Shown here: positions 41,720 to 54,300 of the stretch, in pieces
Numbering within the stretch: position 1 is the first letter of the stretch
Layout: each line of letters begins with the position of its first letter
Source of the DNA: Epiperipatus broadwayi
Taxonomy: Eukaryota; Onychophora; Udeonychophora; Euonychophora; Peripatidae
DNA: 64,000 bases
Assembly: GCA_028023455.1 (NCBI GenBank)
Contig: JAQFVV010012394.1
Span: 20,418,353 to 20,482,352, forward strand
Direction of reading: 5' to 3'
Program-made: the position numbers and the translations under genes
Notes under the pieces: model-generated
Seen by the model: the letters and a program-made list of their open reading frames with translations, nothing else
Told to the model about the DNA's origin: nothing
Database searches by the model: none

Positions 41720-42640
41720 AAATTGTTATCTTTATTTTATCCAGTTTGTTCCTTCATATCCGTGATATGACTGCACTCAAAAAGAGGTCATTGTATTTCA
41801 GCTGAATGGCATTATTTACTTTCCATGATGTTCACCCAGGCAAATCTTGGAGAACCATGACTTTTTATGAAGAGAAGAAGCTGTTACTGACTACCCTTCC
41901 ATCATTATGATTTCCTTATTAATGTTTTATTTTTTCATCATTAACAGTGGCTGTAAAGGTTATATTCCAAAGTGACGAAAATCAGAGTTAAGTAACACTT
42001 AAATAAGAATTTTAACTTTTTAAAAATCTTCTTTAAAAATCTCTTGTAAAATCTTTTTCAAAATCCTTTTAAAATCTCCACTGAACTTCCAACTCAACTA
42101 TTTATACTCTGATCTCTGGATTGATTAAGCAGTACCCACTGTATCTGATTTGTTATACATCTCTTATTTAAGCCCGAGTGCTTTTTTCTTCTTAAGGATT
42201 GGACACTCTACTTTTTGCGGGACAGATAAGGGATCATAAGTATAAGCCATGTTTTCCAATTTTATAAGACTGCCTCAAGCGATTATCACACTTTATATGA
42301 CAACATCATTCCAAAAATTAAAAATGTAATATTTTAATAAATGGCAGCTTTTATTTATATCGTGATTTAAAATTATAAAATCAATAAAGATTTTCTTTCT
42401 TAGATTGTCAAATCTTAATAAAGGAAGATTTGTACCTTTTTTTTAATTGCAGATTTAAATGTATTTGTTGTCTCTTTTCTTTTTATTTTGACCAAATTAT
42501 CTTTCTTTTTTCATTGATGTCAATTTTCATGATTCCTTTGTTTCTTTAAATTTTTAGTTTTTCTTAACCATTATTAAATCTTTTCTTTTCTTTTTTAACA
42601 ACAAATCATACATGGAACAGTTATCTGTTCCAATATTATA
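41720..42640. other. AT-rich stretch without supported gene
   Basis: No coding pattern or element termini recognised. A pyrimidine-rich patch lies near 42475-42600. Confidence 0.35.
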
Positions 42641-42644
42641 TATA

Positions 42645-42645
<1 letters not shown>

Positions 42646-42718
<73 letters not shown>
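42646..42718. repeat. (AT)n microsatellite
   Basis: About 73 bp of pure alternating AT; likely length-polymorphic. Confidence 0.95.
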
Positions 42719-42722
<4 letters not shown>

Positions 42723-42724
42723 TG

Positions 42725-43740
42725 TAACCCTTGTCAATGTGATGCAAAGGCTACATGATAATGTTGTGAGAATAATGTATGTGTATTCACTTATGCACAA
42801 ACATATTGTGATCGAAGTAAAGAACAGAGGAGTGAAATATTTACATGTATAAAATTGTTATGTAAATAAAGATTATTTATTTTCTAAATACACATGCATG
42901 TATTCACTTACTTAATAATCCCTTTATTAGAAGATTAAATTACCTTAGAAATTCATTTAGGTGGCAGTTCCAAAAATTCTAGATAATGTAAAAGGGGGAT
43001 TGTATCCAAATGAAGCTGGAGATATACAAATGAGATTGATTTTTCTGTTCTCCCCTTGTTGTTGAAGAAGAAGAAGAGGGAAGAATTAGCTAAATATGTT
43101 AAACTAAAAAAGAGTGTGTTGACTCACAATTATTTGGATTAACTAGCTCATAATGAAGTTATGAACATATTTATTACATTAGGATACTTTTGGATTTGGA
43201 GAGCTAGAAAGAAAGGAATAGAACATTGATTTCTACCCTAAGCTCAGTTTTTCATATCAACTATCATAATCTTCTAGAAAAGAAAGAAACTGAACTATGC
43301 AGTTAAGTCACCAAAATGTTATTTAATGGAAGGATAATACAGTAACATCAAGTGTAACTGTGTTCACCACTTATTTGATTAACAATAATACTAAAATCAT
43401 TAAGAAATAGAAAGATATATAAAAGAACATAAGAGAATTCAAGGACTCAAATGGTAAGATATTCTGAAGGAATTTTTTAACATTTAAAAAAAGAATTAAT
43501 TCCAGACTAATAAAGAATAAAATTATTTAAATTGATATTCAAGTAATGAGTAATTAATAAATATATTTTTGAAACAAGTAATGAATTATGCTTTAATTCA
43601 CATGTATGAGTATGAATGAAAGCATTACTATAAAGATCATATAAAATAATTATTTATATATATGTGAAAAATTAAAAAAATAAAAGATATGAACTTTTGT
43701 AAATATTACCAAAATCACACTTTTCTTTATGTTTGCCGTA
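42725..43740. other. AT-rich stretch without supported gene
   Basis: A GAA-rich patch near 43062-43080. No ORF or repeat recognised. Confidence 0.35.
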
Positions 43741-43804
43741 ATATCATATAAATATAATTTATCCAAACTTCAAACACTTTTAGCAAACTTTATTTGTACA
43801 TACA

Positions 43805-43839
43805 CCTACGTTTCGACTGACCTGCAGTCTTCTTCAGAG
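43805..43839 (-). ncRNA. Hammerhead-like motif, left arm of palindrome
   Basis: Minus-strand copy of the motif at 43902-43936: CTGAAGA, A, GACTG-CAGGT-CAGTC, GAAACGTA. Confidence 0.55.
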
Positions 43840-43901
43840 TAAGGCTATTCTGATCTTCTTCAAAATAAAATAATTTTATTTTGAAGATCAGAATAGCCTT
43901 A

Positions 43902-43936
43902 CTCTGAAGAAGACTGCAGGTCAGTCGAAACGTAGG
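43902..43936 (+). ncRNA. Hammerhead-like motif, right arm of palindrome
   Basis: CTGAAGA, one extra A, perfect 5-bp stem II GACTG-CAGGT-CAGTC, GAA, palindromic ACGT as stem III, H17 = A, then GGTG. Stem I is weak (ACT/GGT with a G-U). The strong stem II and GAAACGT are typical of motifs in Penelope-like terminal repeats. Activity is doubtful. Confidence 0.55.
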
Positions 43937-43999
43937 TGTATGTACAAATAAAGCTTGCTAAAAGTGTTTGAAGTTTGGATAAATTATATTTATATGAAC

Positions 44000-45030
44000 T
44001 TTTGATTATATTCAGCTTGATAAGTTTATGCAAGAGGAAATCTACCAAAGACTATATTTTATTCACATTTTATTGCATTAATAAATTATTTTATTATTTA
44101 TTAATCTCTTTGTTGTTTTATGTAATATTGAACACAAGTAGTATTATAATACTTTTTAAAAAAAATATGCCAATAATAAAATATAGGCCACACATATGAT
44201 TCTGCGAAAGAAGCAAATTCTCCCCCCCATAGCTCTGAGAACATGCCCACCAATGAGTGAAGTATCTAGATGTTTTGGTGATAAAAACAATTGATAAATA
44301 ATGATATTATTGTAAATAACATTAAGTTAACATTCTTATTTAAAATATATTGCAGTCTAGTGTTTCAATAAATAAAAACAAAATAAATAAAATATAAGAA
44401 AGCAATTCTGATGGTAAAAGTTATCATTATTCTTCTGAATTAATTCTATTTTATTCATAGGATTCACAAATAAATATTTCTATATTTGTTACATATTATT
44501 GGTGATGATTTAAACTTGAAATAAAATAATACCATTGCACCAATAATGAAATGATATTATAAGTACACTCAAATATGTGTTTGTATCCTGGTTACCATTC
44601 CGTAAGTGGTGCTAACATTGAGAGCTTGGAGATTCTTTTTTCTGTTAAAAAAGATTGGCAGATGATTGTGTGTGCTATATATGTATAAAATAAAATGAGA
44701 ACATTTTTTTGGGAATAACCTGAAATTAAAAGGCAATATTAGAGTCAAATGAAGGTAGATATGGATAACACTATTAGGCTGAAGTAGAGACTGTTGTTGC
44801 CATTAATGCATAAAATAATTGAGGAAAAGAATAAATCATGTAATAATGAGATAAAGTGAAGAAATAATAATTTATTGAAAAATTTAAAGTATTAATATAG
44901 AAGATACTAGTGATAACATATCTAAAGGGAAAAATTAATCAGCAACAAATAAGTATGGCTTAATTCAGTACAACATAAGTATAACCTATGGAGAGGAACC
45001 AGTGATTCAAGAAAAAAAGTCAAATGTCCA
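44000..45030. other. AT-rich stretch; possible 5' region of gag element
   Basis: ggtaccattccgtaa-like text is absent, but agtggtgctaacattgagag at about 44607 resembles a primer-binding region start (TGGTGCTAAC). No paired LTR was found, so this is only suggestive. Confidence 0.3.
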
Positions 45031-45059
45031 AACACAAAAAGAGCAGGAGACTTCCTGTC

Positions 45060-46900
45060 ACACTGGAAATGTTGCTAGCAGCAATGAAAAAAACAAGAAA
45101 GTATGGTGATGTGTGAAATGTATCAAAATAAAGAAGAAATGAAGAAAATGAAAGAAAAAATGAATCAAATTAAAAAAGAAATGAGAAAAAAACCAAGACC
45201 AAATAAAAGAAATGTATATTCAAAATAAAGAAAAAATATAGCAAATGGAAGAAAAATGGATAAAAGATATGAAGAAATAAAACAAAATTAGGAAGTAGTA
45301 AAAGAAATATATATTCAAAATACAGTAGAAATGAAGCAAAATCAAGAAAAAATGAAAGAAATGTATGTTCAAATTAAAGAAATGAAAGGAAAATTTCTGA
45401 ATATGGAAAATGATATAATCACCTTAAAGTGAGATATAAGTGATTCACTTATTTTGTTAGCGCAATAATACAATGATAATCTCAAGAACTAAAGTATTTA
45501 TGAATCGATGCCCAATTGGAAAAATAAAAAAAAACAAACATTCAAATTGGTCAATTGAACAAAATAAATAAACAAACAAGTACAGAAGAAGATGAAGTTT
45601 ATAGAAAAAACTTTATATCTACATGTACAAGATATTGTTCAAGAAACTGTTAAAACATATGAAGGTGAAGTTCAGGAAACAGTCTTAAGCATAGGTGAGA
45701 GATTAGAAAGGCTAGAATTGAAAGATTAAGATGGAGAGACTTCAAATTGAGGATTCTTCATTAAAAGAAAAACTTTTAAATACTCAACACATATTGCAGA
45801 AAACAGAAAGAAGTAGTTGTCACCGTAAATGACATTAAGGCTGATTATAATAGATTAAAAGAGAGTACAAGAAATTGGTTTGAAAAGACTATAAAACAAT
45901 ATAAACAAGAGAATAAATGTAATACAATAAATATGAAGTTTAATGAAAAGCAAGAAGATGTAATGGTTAAAGAGCAATATTGACATTGTGAGAAAATTAT
46001 AAAATTCAAACTTTCAGTGGTGATGCAGGAGAGACACCAATAGAACATCTGGATAGCCTAGAAAGCTATTTTGATTTAAATCAACTGGTAAAAAAAAGAA
46101 CAAGTGACAATCACTTATAACCATTTAAATCAATCTGCCAAAGAGTGATGGGATTCATTAATAATTAAACCAATCACTTATCTGGAGTATAGGAAACCAA
46201 TTCTGAATAACTTTTGGTCAGAAGAGAATGGGAAGGTATCAAATATCAGTTCATTCAGGAGAAATTTTGTATTAATGGGTGTGAAATGTATGCCCAGTTT
46301 TTCAGAAGACAGGTCACCAAATTATGAACATAATCTACATGCAGAATACTGAAAGTCAGATAATTAGAACCATAAGGCATAATTTATCATTTTGGATAGA
46401 ACATATGGTCTTCAGTACAACTATTGAAGAGGTTGCTGAATTCTTGAATGCATTGTATATGAACTACCATAATCAATATGAAGAAAATAAGCTCCTCATA
46501 AGTTGACCAGCAATCATTTAAAAGAGGTGATGTGTATATTGGCAAGTATTAACATCAGGCACAATCAAAGAAACCAACCTTATAGATGGTGGAAAAGGAA
46601 AAGAAAAAGCTTGGATAAAAATAATAAAACTAGAGTGATATATTACTTTAAGAGTCAATCTAATCCACAAAGTGACATTTCTATTAAGCAATCACCATCT
46701 TCATTACCTGTTTTATATGAAAATGAGATACCCACAAAGTATGGAAAGTCATTACAAACAGAAAGAGGTATACCTAGACAGTGAAGAGAGTGGATTCCAG
46801 CTTAGCAGAAGGGAGTTAATAATAGCAAAGAAGATGGAAAAACACGTGAAATATAAGAGGTTGCCAACTCCATCTCTACTTTGGACATGAGAGAAGAAAT
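45060..46900 (+). pseudogene. Decayed retrotransposon gag with coiled-coil leader
   Basis: From about 45100 to 45960 the plus strand is A-rich and encodes, with stops, lysine/glutamate/glutamine-rich helical sequence with repeats of aaagaaatgtatattcaaaat, consistent with a coiled coil. From 46005 a gag-like core follows: TFSGDAGETPIEHLDSLESYFDL, then a region with WWDSL-like codons (one W now TGA), and from 46324 an open stretch IRHNLSFWIEHMVFSTTIEEVAEFLN. A basic tail near 46560-46610 (RWWKRKRKS) could be nucleocapsid-like. Single-base indels, for example in the A-run near 46090, break the frame. No pol, protease or LTR is recognised. Confidence 0.5.
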
Positions 46901-47120
46901 ATATATATATTTATTTACTTTAACCATTCACATTTGATTGTTAATTTTTATGTACAACATAATAATGTTAGCTGTTAAATTTTTGCATTTAATAACACAA
47001 ATCTAAACAACCCATGGGGAATAACCTGCCATGACTGAGCTAAATCTGTTGTGTGTATGTATGGTTGTAATAAACACAGACTAGTATATGTACAATTAAA
47101 ATATTTGATTAACATATATA

Positions 47121-48423
47121 CACCTTTACCCCGCTTAGCGATTGGCTACTTAGTGATATTTTACAGTAGCTTTGTACCCACTACTTCAATTTACAATCGA
47201 TTATTCACTATAATGATCAGGAAAATTAAAAAAAAAAAAATTTTTGGCAGCCATCTTGAATTTTGCATCACTGATGACATCAGAGAATAGGTATTTTAAA
47301 TTCATTTTACCTAAAAGCAAAAGTACATTACTGTATAGCACATACAATATTTTATTCATAAAACACAATGTTAGTGCTGCATTCAGTATTATGAATATAG
47401 AACGTATAAACTTAAAATATATATAATTACTGAATCTATAATACTGTATACATATAAGTGTCAAATGTCTTTAGAAAAATTAAACTTTATTTAAATATAA
47501 TGTACAGAATTTGGATTATTTAACACATTCAACACTTATATTAGATGATGAAAACAGCACAACTAAAATACCATCATCACAAACTTTCAGGAAAACACTA
47601 AATACTAGTATTAAATTGCGTGTGTGTTTCTTAATTATGTACTCTCAAGTGGTTTAAAATCAAAAGAAAAACATTAAAAAAAAAGTTTAAAAAGAAAAAC
47701 AGATTGCATTTACAATAAGGGTTAATAAATAATCTTTCTACACGAACGGGGAGGGGGGAGGCACTATTACATTACTAAAAATATACAGTAAGAAAAACAA
47801 ACTTAGCATATGTTTTAAAAAATTAGAACAGATTTTTTTTTCTTTTAAAATCGTTGATTTTTTTATTTTTCTAAAGTTGACTGATTTACGATACGCATTA
47901 AGCCTTTTGTTATTCTGGAGTACAGTAATAAGTCTTTATGTTTAATTAAATAATTTATAATTAAACATTGTTTTTTAATTTGAATAATTTCACATAAGTA
48001 ATAAACATAAATGTACAGTAATATGTACTGTAATACACATTTTAAAAAATGCACTTCAGTATGGATTTTTTTTCCATTATGACGAAAACCTTCTGCGGAA
48101 GAATATAAAAACTCTTAAATTCAAATTTAGTTTCACTTTCTCTTTCTTTTTGATGTACTGTACTTTTTAAACAGTGAAAATATGCATTTTTTCCCTAGTG
48201 ATATAAAAGTTTTCTTTTTAGATACCGTATTTAGTCATCATTGCCATGAAAAAATCAAGAAAATCTTTGAAGTTGGATACCAATGTGGATATTTTACATC
48301 AACTGGAACCGACCAATTTTTTCTCCATAGACCCCCATTATAAATACGTATTCTGTATATGATATTCTTGCTTAATGATGAGTTTTGGAGGACCAATTGC
48401 CATCGCTAAGCAGGGTAAAGGTG
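47121..48423. mobile_element. Tigger/pogo-like DNA transposon, non-autonomous
   Basis: Terminal inverted repeats cacctttaccccgcttagcg (47121) and its complement cgctaagcagggtaaaggtg ending at 48423, continuing a few bases inward with about two mismatches in 25. TA dinucleotides flank both sides (47119-47120 and 48424-48425), as for Tc1/mariner-pogo insertions. Body of 1.3 kb, AT-rich with no transposase frame. The TIR text resembles Tigger-type ends. Confidence 0.7.
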
Positions 48424-48429
48424 TATACA

Positions 48430-48785
48430 CAATATTTAAAAAAAATTATATACAATAATGTTTAAATCTAATAGATTAGTTCAGATTCCACCTTATCTTC
48501 ATCGGATTGAACATTCATCATTATAGACCAATGGTTAGTTGAAGATAAGTTGAAATATAACAATTAAAAAAATTTAAAAATATCATGATCAAACGTTTTT
48601 CAAATTAGTCTATTATCAGTTTAATAATAGCATATTGAAATAAGTTAGTTAACTATAATTATTGGAGATATTATAAAATATAAATCAAAGTGAATTCTTA
48701 CCACTATTTATGATTCAATGACAAATTCACTGTACATCCATAATTTTGATAAATATATTTTTAACAATATTCAAAACAACTTTTT
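48430..48785. other. AT-rich spacer, no gene seen
   Basis: Nothing recognised between the Tigger-like and RZ2 elements. Confidence 0.35.
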
Positions 48786-48790
48786 TTTTC

Positions 48791-49045
48791 TGTCACACGA
48801 CCTAATTTAACAAGCTTATATTACAATTATTATATATAGAGCTCACAAATAAGATCTTAACAAACTTTGCAGAATATCCCTAACCCCAGACCAGTTTTTG
48901 CTAGTGGATTCCTGATATTTTTAATCTAATGCTTGAATATTTTAGCACCTCACTGAAGAAGCCAGTAGCAGAAACCGGTCTGGAATTGGGGATATTCTGC
49001 AAAGCATGTTAAGAGCTTATTTGCGAGCTCTATATATAACATTCC
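48791..49045. mobile_element. RZ2 hammerhead snap-back element
   Basis: Begins tgtcacacgacctaattt like other RZ2 copies. The left arm (gctcacaaataagatcttaac, gcagaatatccc, cccagaccagttt) is repeated inverted on the right (ctggaattggggatattctg, agagcttatttgcgagctc). The left ribozyme is largely lost; the right one is kept. A target duplication could not be separated from adjacent T-runs. Confidence 0.65.
48935..48997 (+). ncRNA. Type I hammerhead ribozyme motif, RZ2
   Basis: GAATAT outer stem I, CCTCA, CTGAAGA, stem II GC-CAGTA-GC with flanking A residues, GAA, palindromic ACCGGT, C17, TGGAA, and ATATTC closing outer stem I. Inner stem I has only three pairs. Confidence 0.6.
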
Positions 49046-49049
49046 AATT

Positions 49050-51300
49050 TGAATGTGTTTTTTTTTTCAAATATTGGATTTTCCCACAACTATATTTTTA
49101 TGTCAGTAATTCTACTAAATTTTATTTTTTAGAAGCTTAATTTTTTTCATGACACCATTTTTATATTAATATGCCTGTTGAGTTTCACTTTCCCACTGCT
49201 CCTTGTTGGTAGATGAGGTATCAACCTAAGGACACAATTTATCTTATAGAAAAGTAATAAAACAGTTTTTAGGCTCTATATCCATGACTACCCCAATGAT
49301 TAAATTTTCAGTTAGCAGATGACTTATTTTACAGTTAACACTTAATAATATCTAAGATTAATAAATAAATTTCCAGTAGTAACAACTAAAAAACAATGAC
49401 AGTTTTTCAATGTTAACTTCATTACACCATTCAACTCAATATTAATTTTTTTTATGTACTAATGTGTTTTTGCAAAAGTTTATATATCTAATGCCTTCAA
49501 ACATTGACAACTAGTAACTCAACTTCAGTTTCAATTGTTCTATTGATTCAACTCCAATAAACTGTAAATGACCAGAAGTCACTGTGACTAATTATTAACT
49601 GTCACGTGATTAACTTCTGTTAATGACGTTGGAAAACAATGCTGTATATTTTTTTCCAGAAGACATTAGTGGATATTTTTGGCTCATAAGCATCCACACC
49701 CACCCACACACAAACAACTTAATGGTTCTAGTTTTTTCTCTATTTGAATAACATTTGAGTTCATAGAAATATTTTAAATCTTAAAACAAGCCTTACTTAA
49801 ATAATTATTAAAATAAAGAAAAATAAATTTTTTACAAACAAGAATTCCATTCCCTAATTTCTAATTTTTAATGTATATATTAAATGCATTCTGTTTTACA
49901 TTGATGAATTTTAATGACATTAAAAAATCCATTGCAATTTTATTTCTTTACTCTATAATAAAAATTAATTTTAATTATTACTGCATTACAATATTTTCGT
50001 CACTTCCCACTCAGTTTATTTATTAAGACTGGTTTGATTTAAATTCTTATACGTTTCAATATTTCAGCACTTCTGAAATAACTGTTTAACTTCTTTATAC
50101 GATAATGTATATAAATGACTTCTCATAAATGCACATACATGTTTAAATATATACCTATCAATATTAAAGTTTTTATTTTACAATATCCCATTTCATTACT
50201 TAAACTATGTATAATCATTTTTAATGTGTATCACATATTCAATGCTTTATTATATATTATTCTTTTAATTATTACATAATTTTATTCCTTCAATTTCTAT
50301 GCCTGTTTCTCTTAGTTTTAGCTGCATGCCTTTACTGTTCTATATTTTGTTGTAATGCTATGAACACAGTCAAAAGTGGTTCATCCCTTTTGACTATAAT
50401 ATGAAGCTAGTAGTGATTTATTGTCTTAGCCTACACATTAGAATCAAAAAGAGAATCCAAATTTATTAAAACACTTCATCATATATACATATACAAAGAG
50501 AGAGGAAGAGTATTCTATCTAACTATACGGTATATTAATTTATGCACAATTTAATTGTATATATGTATATTTAGAACGTGAAATCTCCCAAAAACAATAT
50601 GTAATTGTTTGTCTGTGAAAATACTAGAATATATATATATATTATAAGCAAGTAAAATGGAGAGTAAAGTGAAGAGAGGGAAGAATAATAATGTAATGCG
50701 GAGACTACTAATATTATTAAATAGACTATTAATATTAATATTATGGCTAAGCTCAGCAGGTGGTTAGTTATCTTAACATTTACTACAAAGATATGCATTA
50801 AAATATAAGGAAATTTCAAAACAATATGCATTACTATAAAGTAAATAAATGAACTAGGAATAGGAAAAATTTCACTCATTCCTATGCAACACTTAGGGAA
50901 CATATTTTCCCTCTATCAAATACATTCTCTGAGCAACATAAATATTTTACACTTAATATAACATCTTCTAATAGAATCTTTCTGTATTTTTTTTTCAACT
51001 TATGGAGCAGTTATCTATCACCAAATAATTATTTTATTGACATGATCTGATCTACTCTACTCTTGTAGAGTGAAATATCTTTCTAATAGTACAATAAACA
51101 ATAATGAATTTTTTATGCTACCACCATAATTTTGATGCTAATAAATGAATTAATAACCAATGAAATAATAAATAATGATCTCAGGGTTCTTTTTGTTAAC
51201 TTTGGAAAATATACCATTGTATGGTGTTTCTAAACAAATGAATGACATCCTAGTAGACTATAGGAGAGAGACATACACTTTTCTTATAAGCTAATTGTAT
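49050..51300. other. AT-rich stretch without supported gene
   Basis: A hydrophobic 110-codon minus-strand frame at 50571-50903 has no recognised family and is likely chance in AT-rich DNA. No element termini found. Confidence 0.4.
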
Positions 51301-51302
51301 CC

Positions 51303-51387
<85 letters not shown>
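51303..51387. repeat. Compound (AAT)n-(GAT)n microsatellite
   Basis: About 58 bp of AAT repeats followed directly by nine ATG/GAT repeats. Confidence 0.95.
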
Positions 51388-51389
<2 letters not shown>

Positions 51390-51393
<4 letters not shown>

Positions 51394-54300
51394 TACATAA
51401 AGAAGTTGTTAAATCTGCTTAACAAAAATAAAACAAAAGTATATAAAATTTAGAAAAATCATAGACTTTTACCCAGGATGACATTCAAATAATAAAAAGA
51501 AAGAGTACCTTTTATATCTTTCTACTACCCATTAACAACACAATTAAAATAACTAAATTTAATTATTGTAATTTTATTGATAAGATAAATAAAATAATGT
51601 GCAGTCCGAAAAATGAATAAAATAATCCAAAGAAAATGAAATAAATATTCAGTTTTTTTAACTACAATTCCCAACTTTGCAACTGAAACATTTATGCAAT
51701 ATTTTCATTTTAACATTGGGATTTTGGATCTATATGAGAATTGATCACCTGAATCATGAAGATTTCTATTATATAATTAAGAATTCAGGACACAAAAAAT
51801 TATATAGAAAAATAGAGACTAGATTTAAATAATAATAAATACATTTATTAACATACTGGATTTACAAACACAAAATTTATTTACAACATCATTGCGAAAG
51901 TTATTTGCCAAACATAAGCACTGTTATTTTTTTAGTAGGATGCCACAAATAGATAATACGTAATTGCCTAACACTAGCAAACTATCTGTTATAGTTTTTA
52001 ACACTTTAGATGAATAATTAAGAATACATTAAATTAAGGTAAATTGTTTCAATATTTAAGTAATATATTTTTAATCTATTCTTACCTAAATCATGCCCTT
52101 TTAATAAGCATTTAAAAAAATAGCTTAAACTATAAGTCAAGCAATACAATACCTGGAATAAATCCTTTAGTCAGGTAACAACTCATAATACCTTTATTAA
52201 CAATATTAAAACACTAAAACTTAAAGTAACTTTAACCTGAACTAATTTATGACTGAGTTCAAACTTGTAAACTTGTATGATCATGACAATTATTATATCA
52301 AGACAAATAAGACAGTTATTGTCTAGCACTATTTTATTTGAATAATGGGAACATTCATCAGAAACCATGTACACACATATTATATATTTCATCTATTTCC
52401 ACATAATAAAGAAATACTTAACTTTAAAATGTCTTACTAATTCATCGGAAAATTACACTCAGATGGTGACAAAAATGACATTGTGTATGTGTACTTCTTA
52501 TTATGCTACACACCAAGATAAGCATTTAAATTACTAATACATTGATAGTTTACTTGTGAGCTGCTGGCAAAGCACAGCAGCACAATACAAACACTGTTTC
52601 ATTTAACAAAAGCACTACAAATACCAAAGTGCTCCCCTGAAGAACTAAATACTTCAACATCTATCTTATCATGCCATATTATTCTTAAAAGCATGAATAA
52701 CTTCACCTTTCATAGTGGAAAATAATTAAAAACATTATGAGGGATACCTTAATAAAGACAGACTCCTCAGAGCAAGACTACATGAATAAAATATCATGGT
52801 AGATTCCAATACCTTTATTTAGGCAAAAATACATGTGTGGACAAGGTCTCAGCACATAGAAAAAATGAACTACACACTATGAAATGATCCTCTTGTGTGA
52901 CCTAACTATCTTAGTAAAGCATGAAAATAATCATAGGATATAAAATATTCTCTCATGGAATACAAATGTTAAACAATGGGGAGAACACATTCCATCCCAC
53001 AAAGAACAATAAATAAAGAAACATTCAATAAAGTCTAATGCTTCCTGGATTTATAGACTCCTGGATTTATAGACTAAGCAATGGCAAGATAACAAAATCA
53101 CCAATGTCTAAAACCAACAAGTTTACTGTCAGTCAAATGACTGTAAAATATCTTAAAATAGCACAATAAAAATTCTGCACTGAATAAAGAATACACACAC
53201 ACACACAATGAACAGTATAAAAATTTATAAGGCTAAAGTGGACATAATAGCAAAGTAAATAATAAATATATTACTAATAAATGTTTAGTTCTATTAAAAC
53301 TATTGTGAGCCTCTGATAAATATACATTGGCTGTTTACACATAAATCAACAAAACATTCATGAACACTATTAAAAGAAATGTAAGAGATAAGTACCTCTA
53401 CTGGACCAAAAGGTATTATAAGATTACCTTAAACCAATGAATATAAAACAAAATTTACCTTTTCATATTGTAGGAATGCCAACATATTATATTATAAACC
53501 TTTTAAGGAAAAACAAAAAATATCTTGACATAGTAAAATAGCAATAAATAAAATATTTAAAAAAATTATTATTTTTTTAAAACACCTTAGTTTTTTAGCA
53601 GAATTCCTTCTGCAGTAAACAGTTTGTTGAGGGTGTGACATCCTCTTCAGCAAATTACTTATCACATACATTTTCTTTCATAACAAAATGAGAGAAAGTA
53701 TGACTTTCTAAAATAAGCAATAAATAACAAGAACATTTAACAAAACTTTTGTTTTAAATAAGAAAAAGTCTGGCTCCATTCTCAAAAAAAGGTTAAATAT
53801 AAGGTAGCTTGTTTGATAATCTCCATTTAATAACACAGAATATTAATTAAGAAAGTTGTCATTGAATTTTGTCTGCAGTTTTAATGGAAATAAACAATTC
53901 CTTTTTTCTCCCTTTAAAATGAATAATAATAAAAATATTCACTTAGAGATATCATTTTAGCAATTTTTTTTTTTAAAAAATTATTGAAAGTTTGCAATTC
54001 AAGAGGTAGCATTTACTTAATGTCTATTATTCTTATACATTCAGACTATATTTGCCTCTACAGAGTTTTCCACTAATTTCTTTGGTTTAATTTTATTCTA
54101 AATACTTTTTTAAACCAAATTTTGAGAAAATGAAGCAGATTATACATTTCTCCTCCTGTATCAAATATGACAAGTTATCACTTGTAGGTTTTTATATTGA
54201 GAATACTTCAAATATCTACTGAAATTAATATAAGTTGAGCATTTTAGCATAAGTAATTAATAATAACAGTTAATATAACTGTTTATCTTCAAAATCAAAA

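Larger units (their letters stand above)
43744..43997. mobile_element. Near-perfect palindrome carrying hammerhead-like motifs
   Basis: Arms of about 120 bp are complementary with very few mismatches (for example aaacttta versus aaagctt), meeting at aaaataattttatt near 43865-43878. Each arm contains a Penelope-type hammerhead-like motif. Such palindromes would arise from a snap-back or head-to-head copy of a short element end. No target duplication could be separated from the arms. Confidence 0.7.

Noticed and set aside
50571-50903. 110-codon hydrophobic minus-strand frame
   Set aside because: Low-complexity I/L/F/Y content typical of random AT-rich translation; no homology recognised.
53600-53660. 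Minus-strand CTGAAGA near the phrase tcctcttcagc
   Set aside because: No GAAA and no stem II; chance match.
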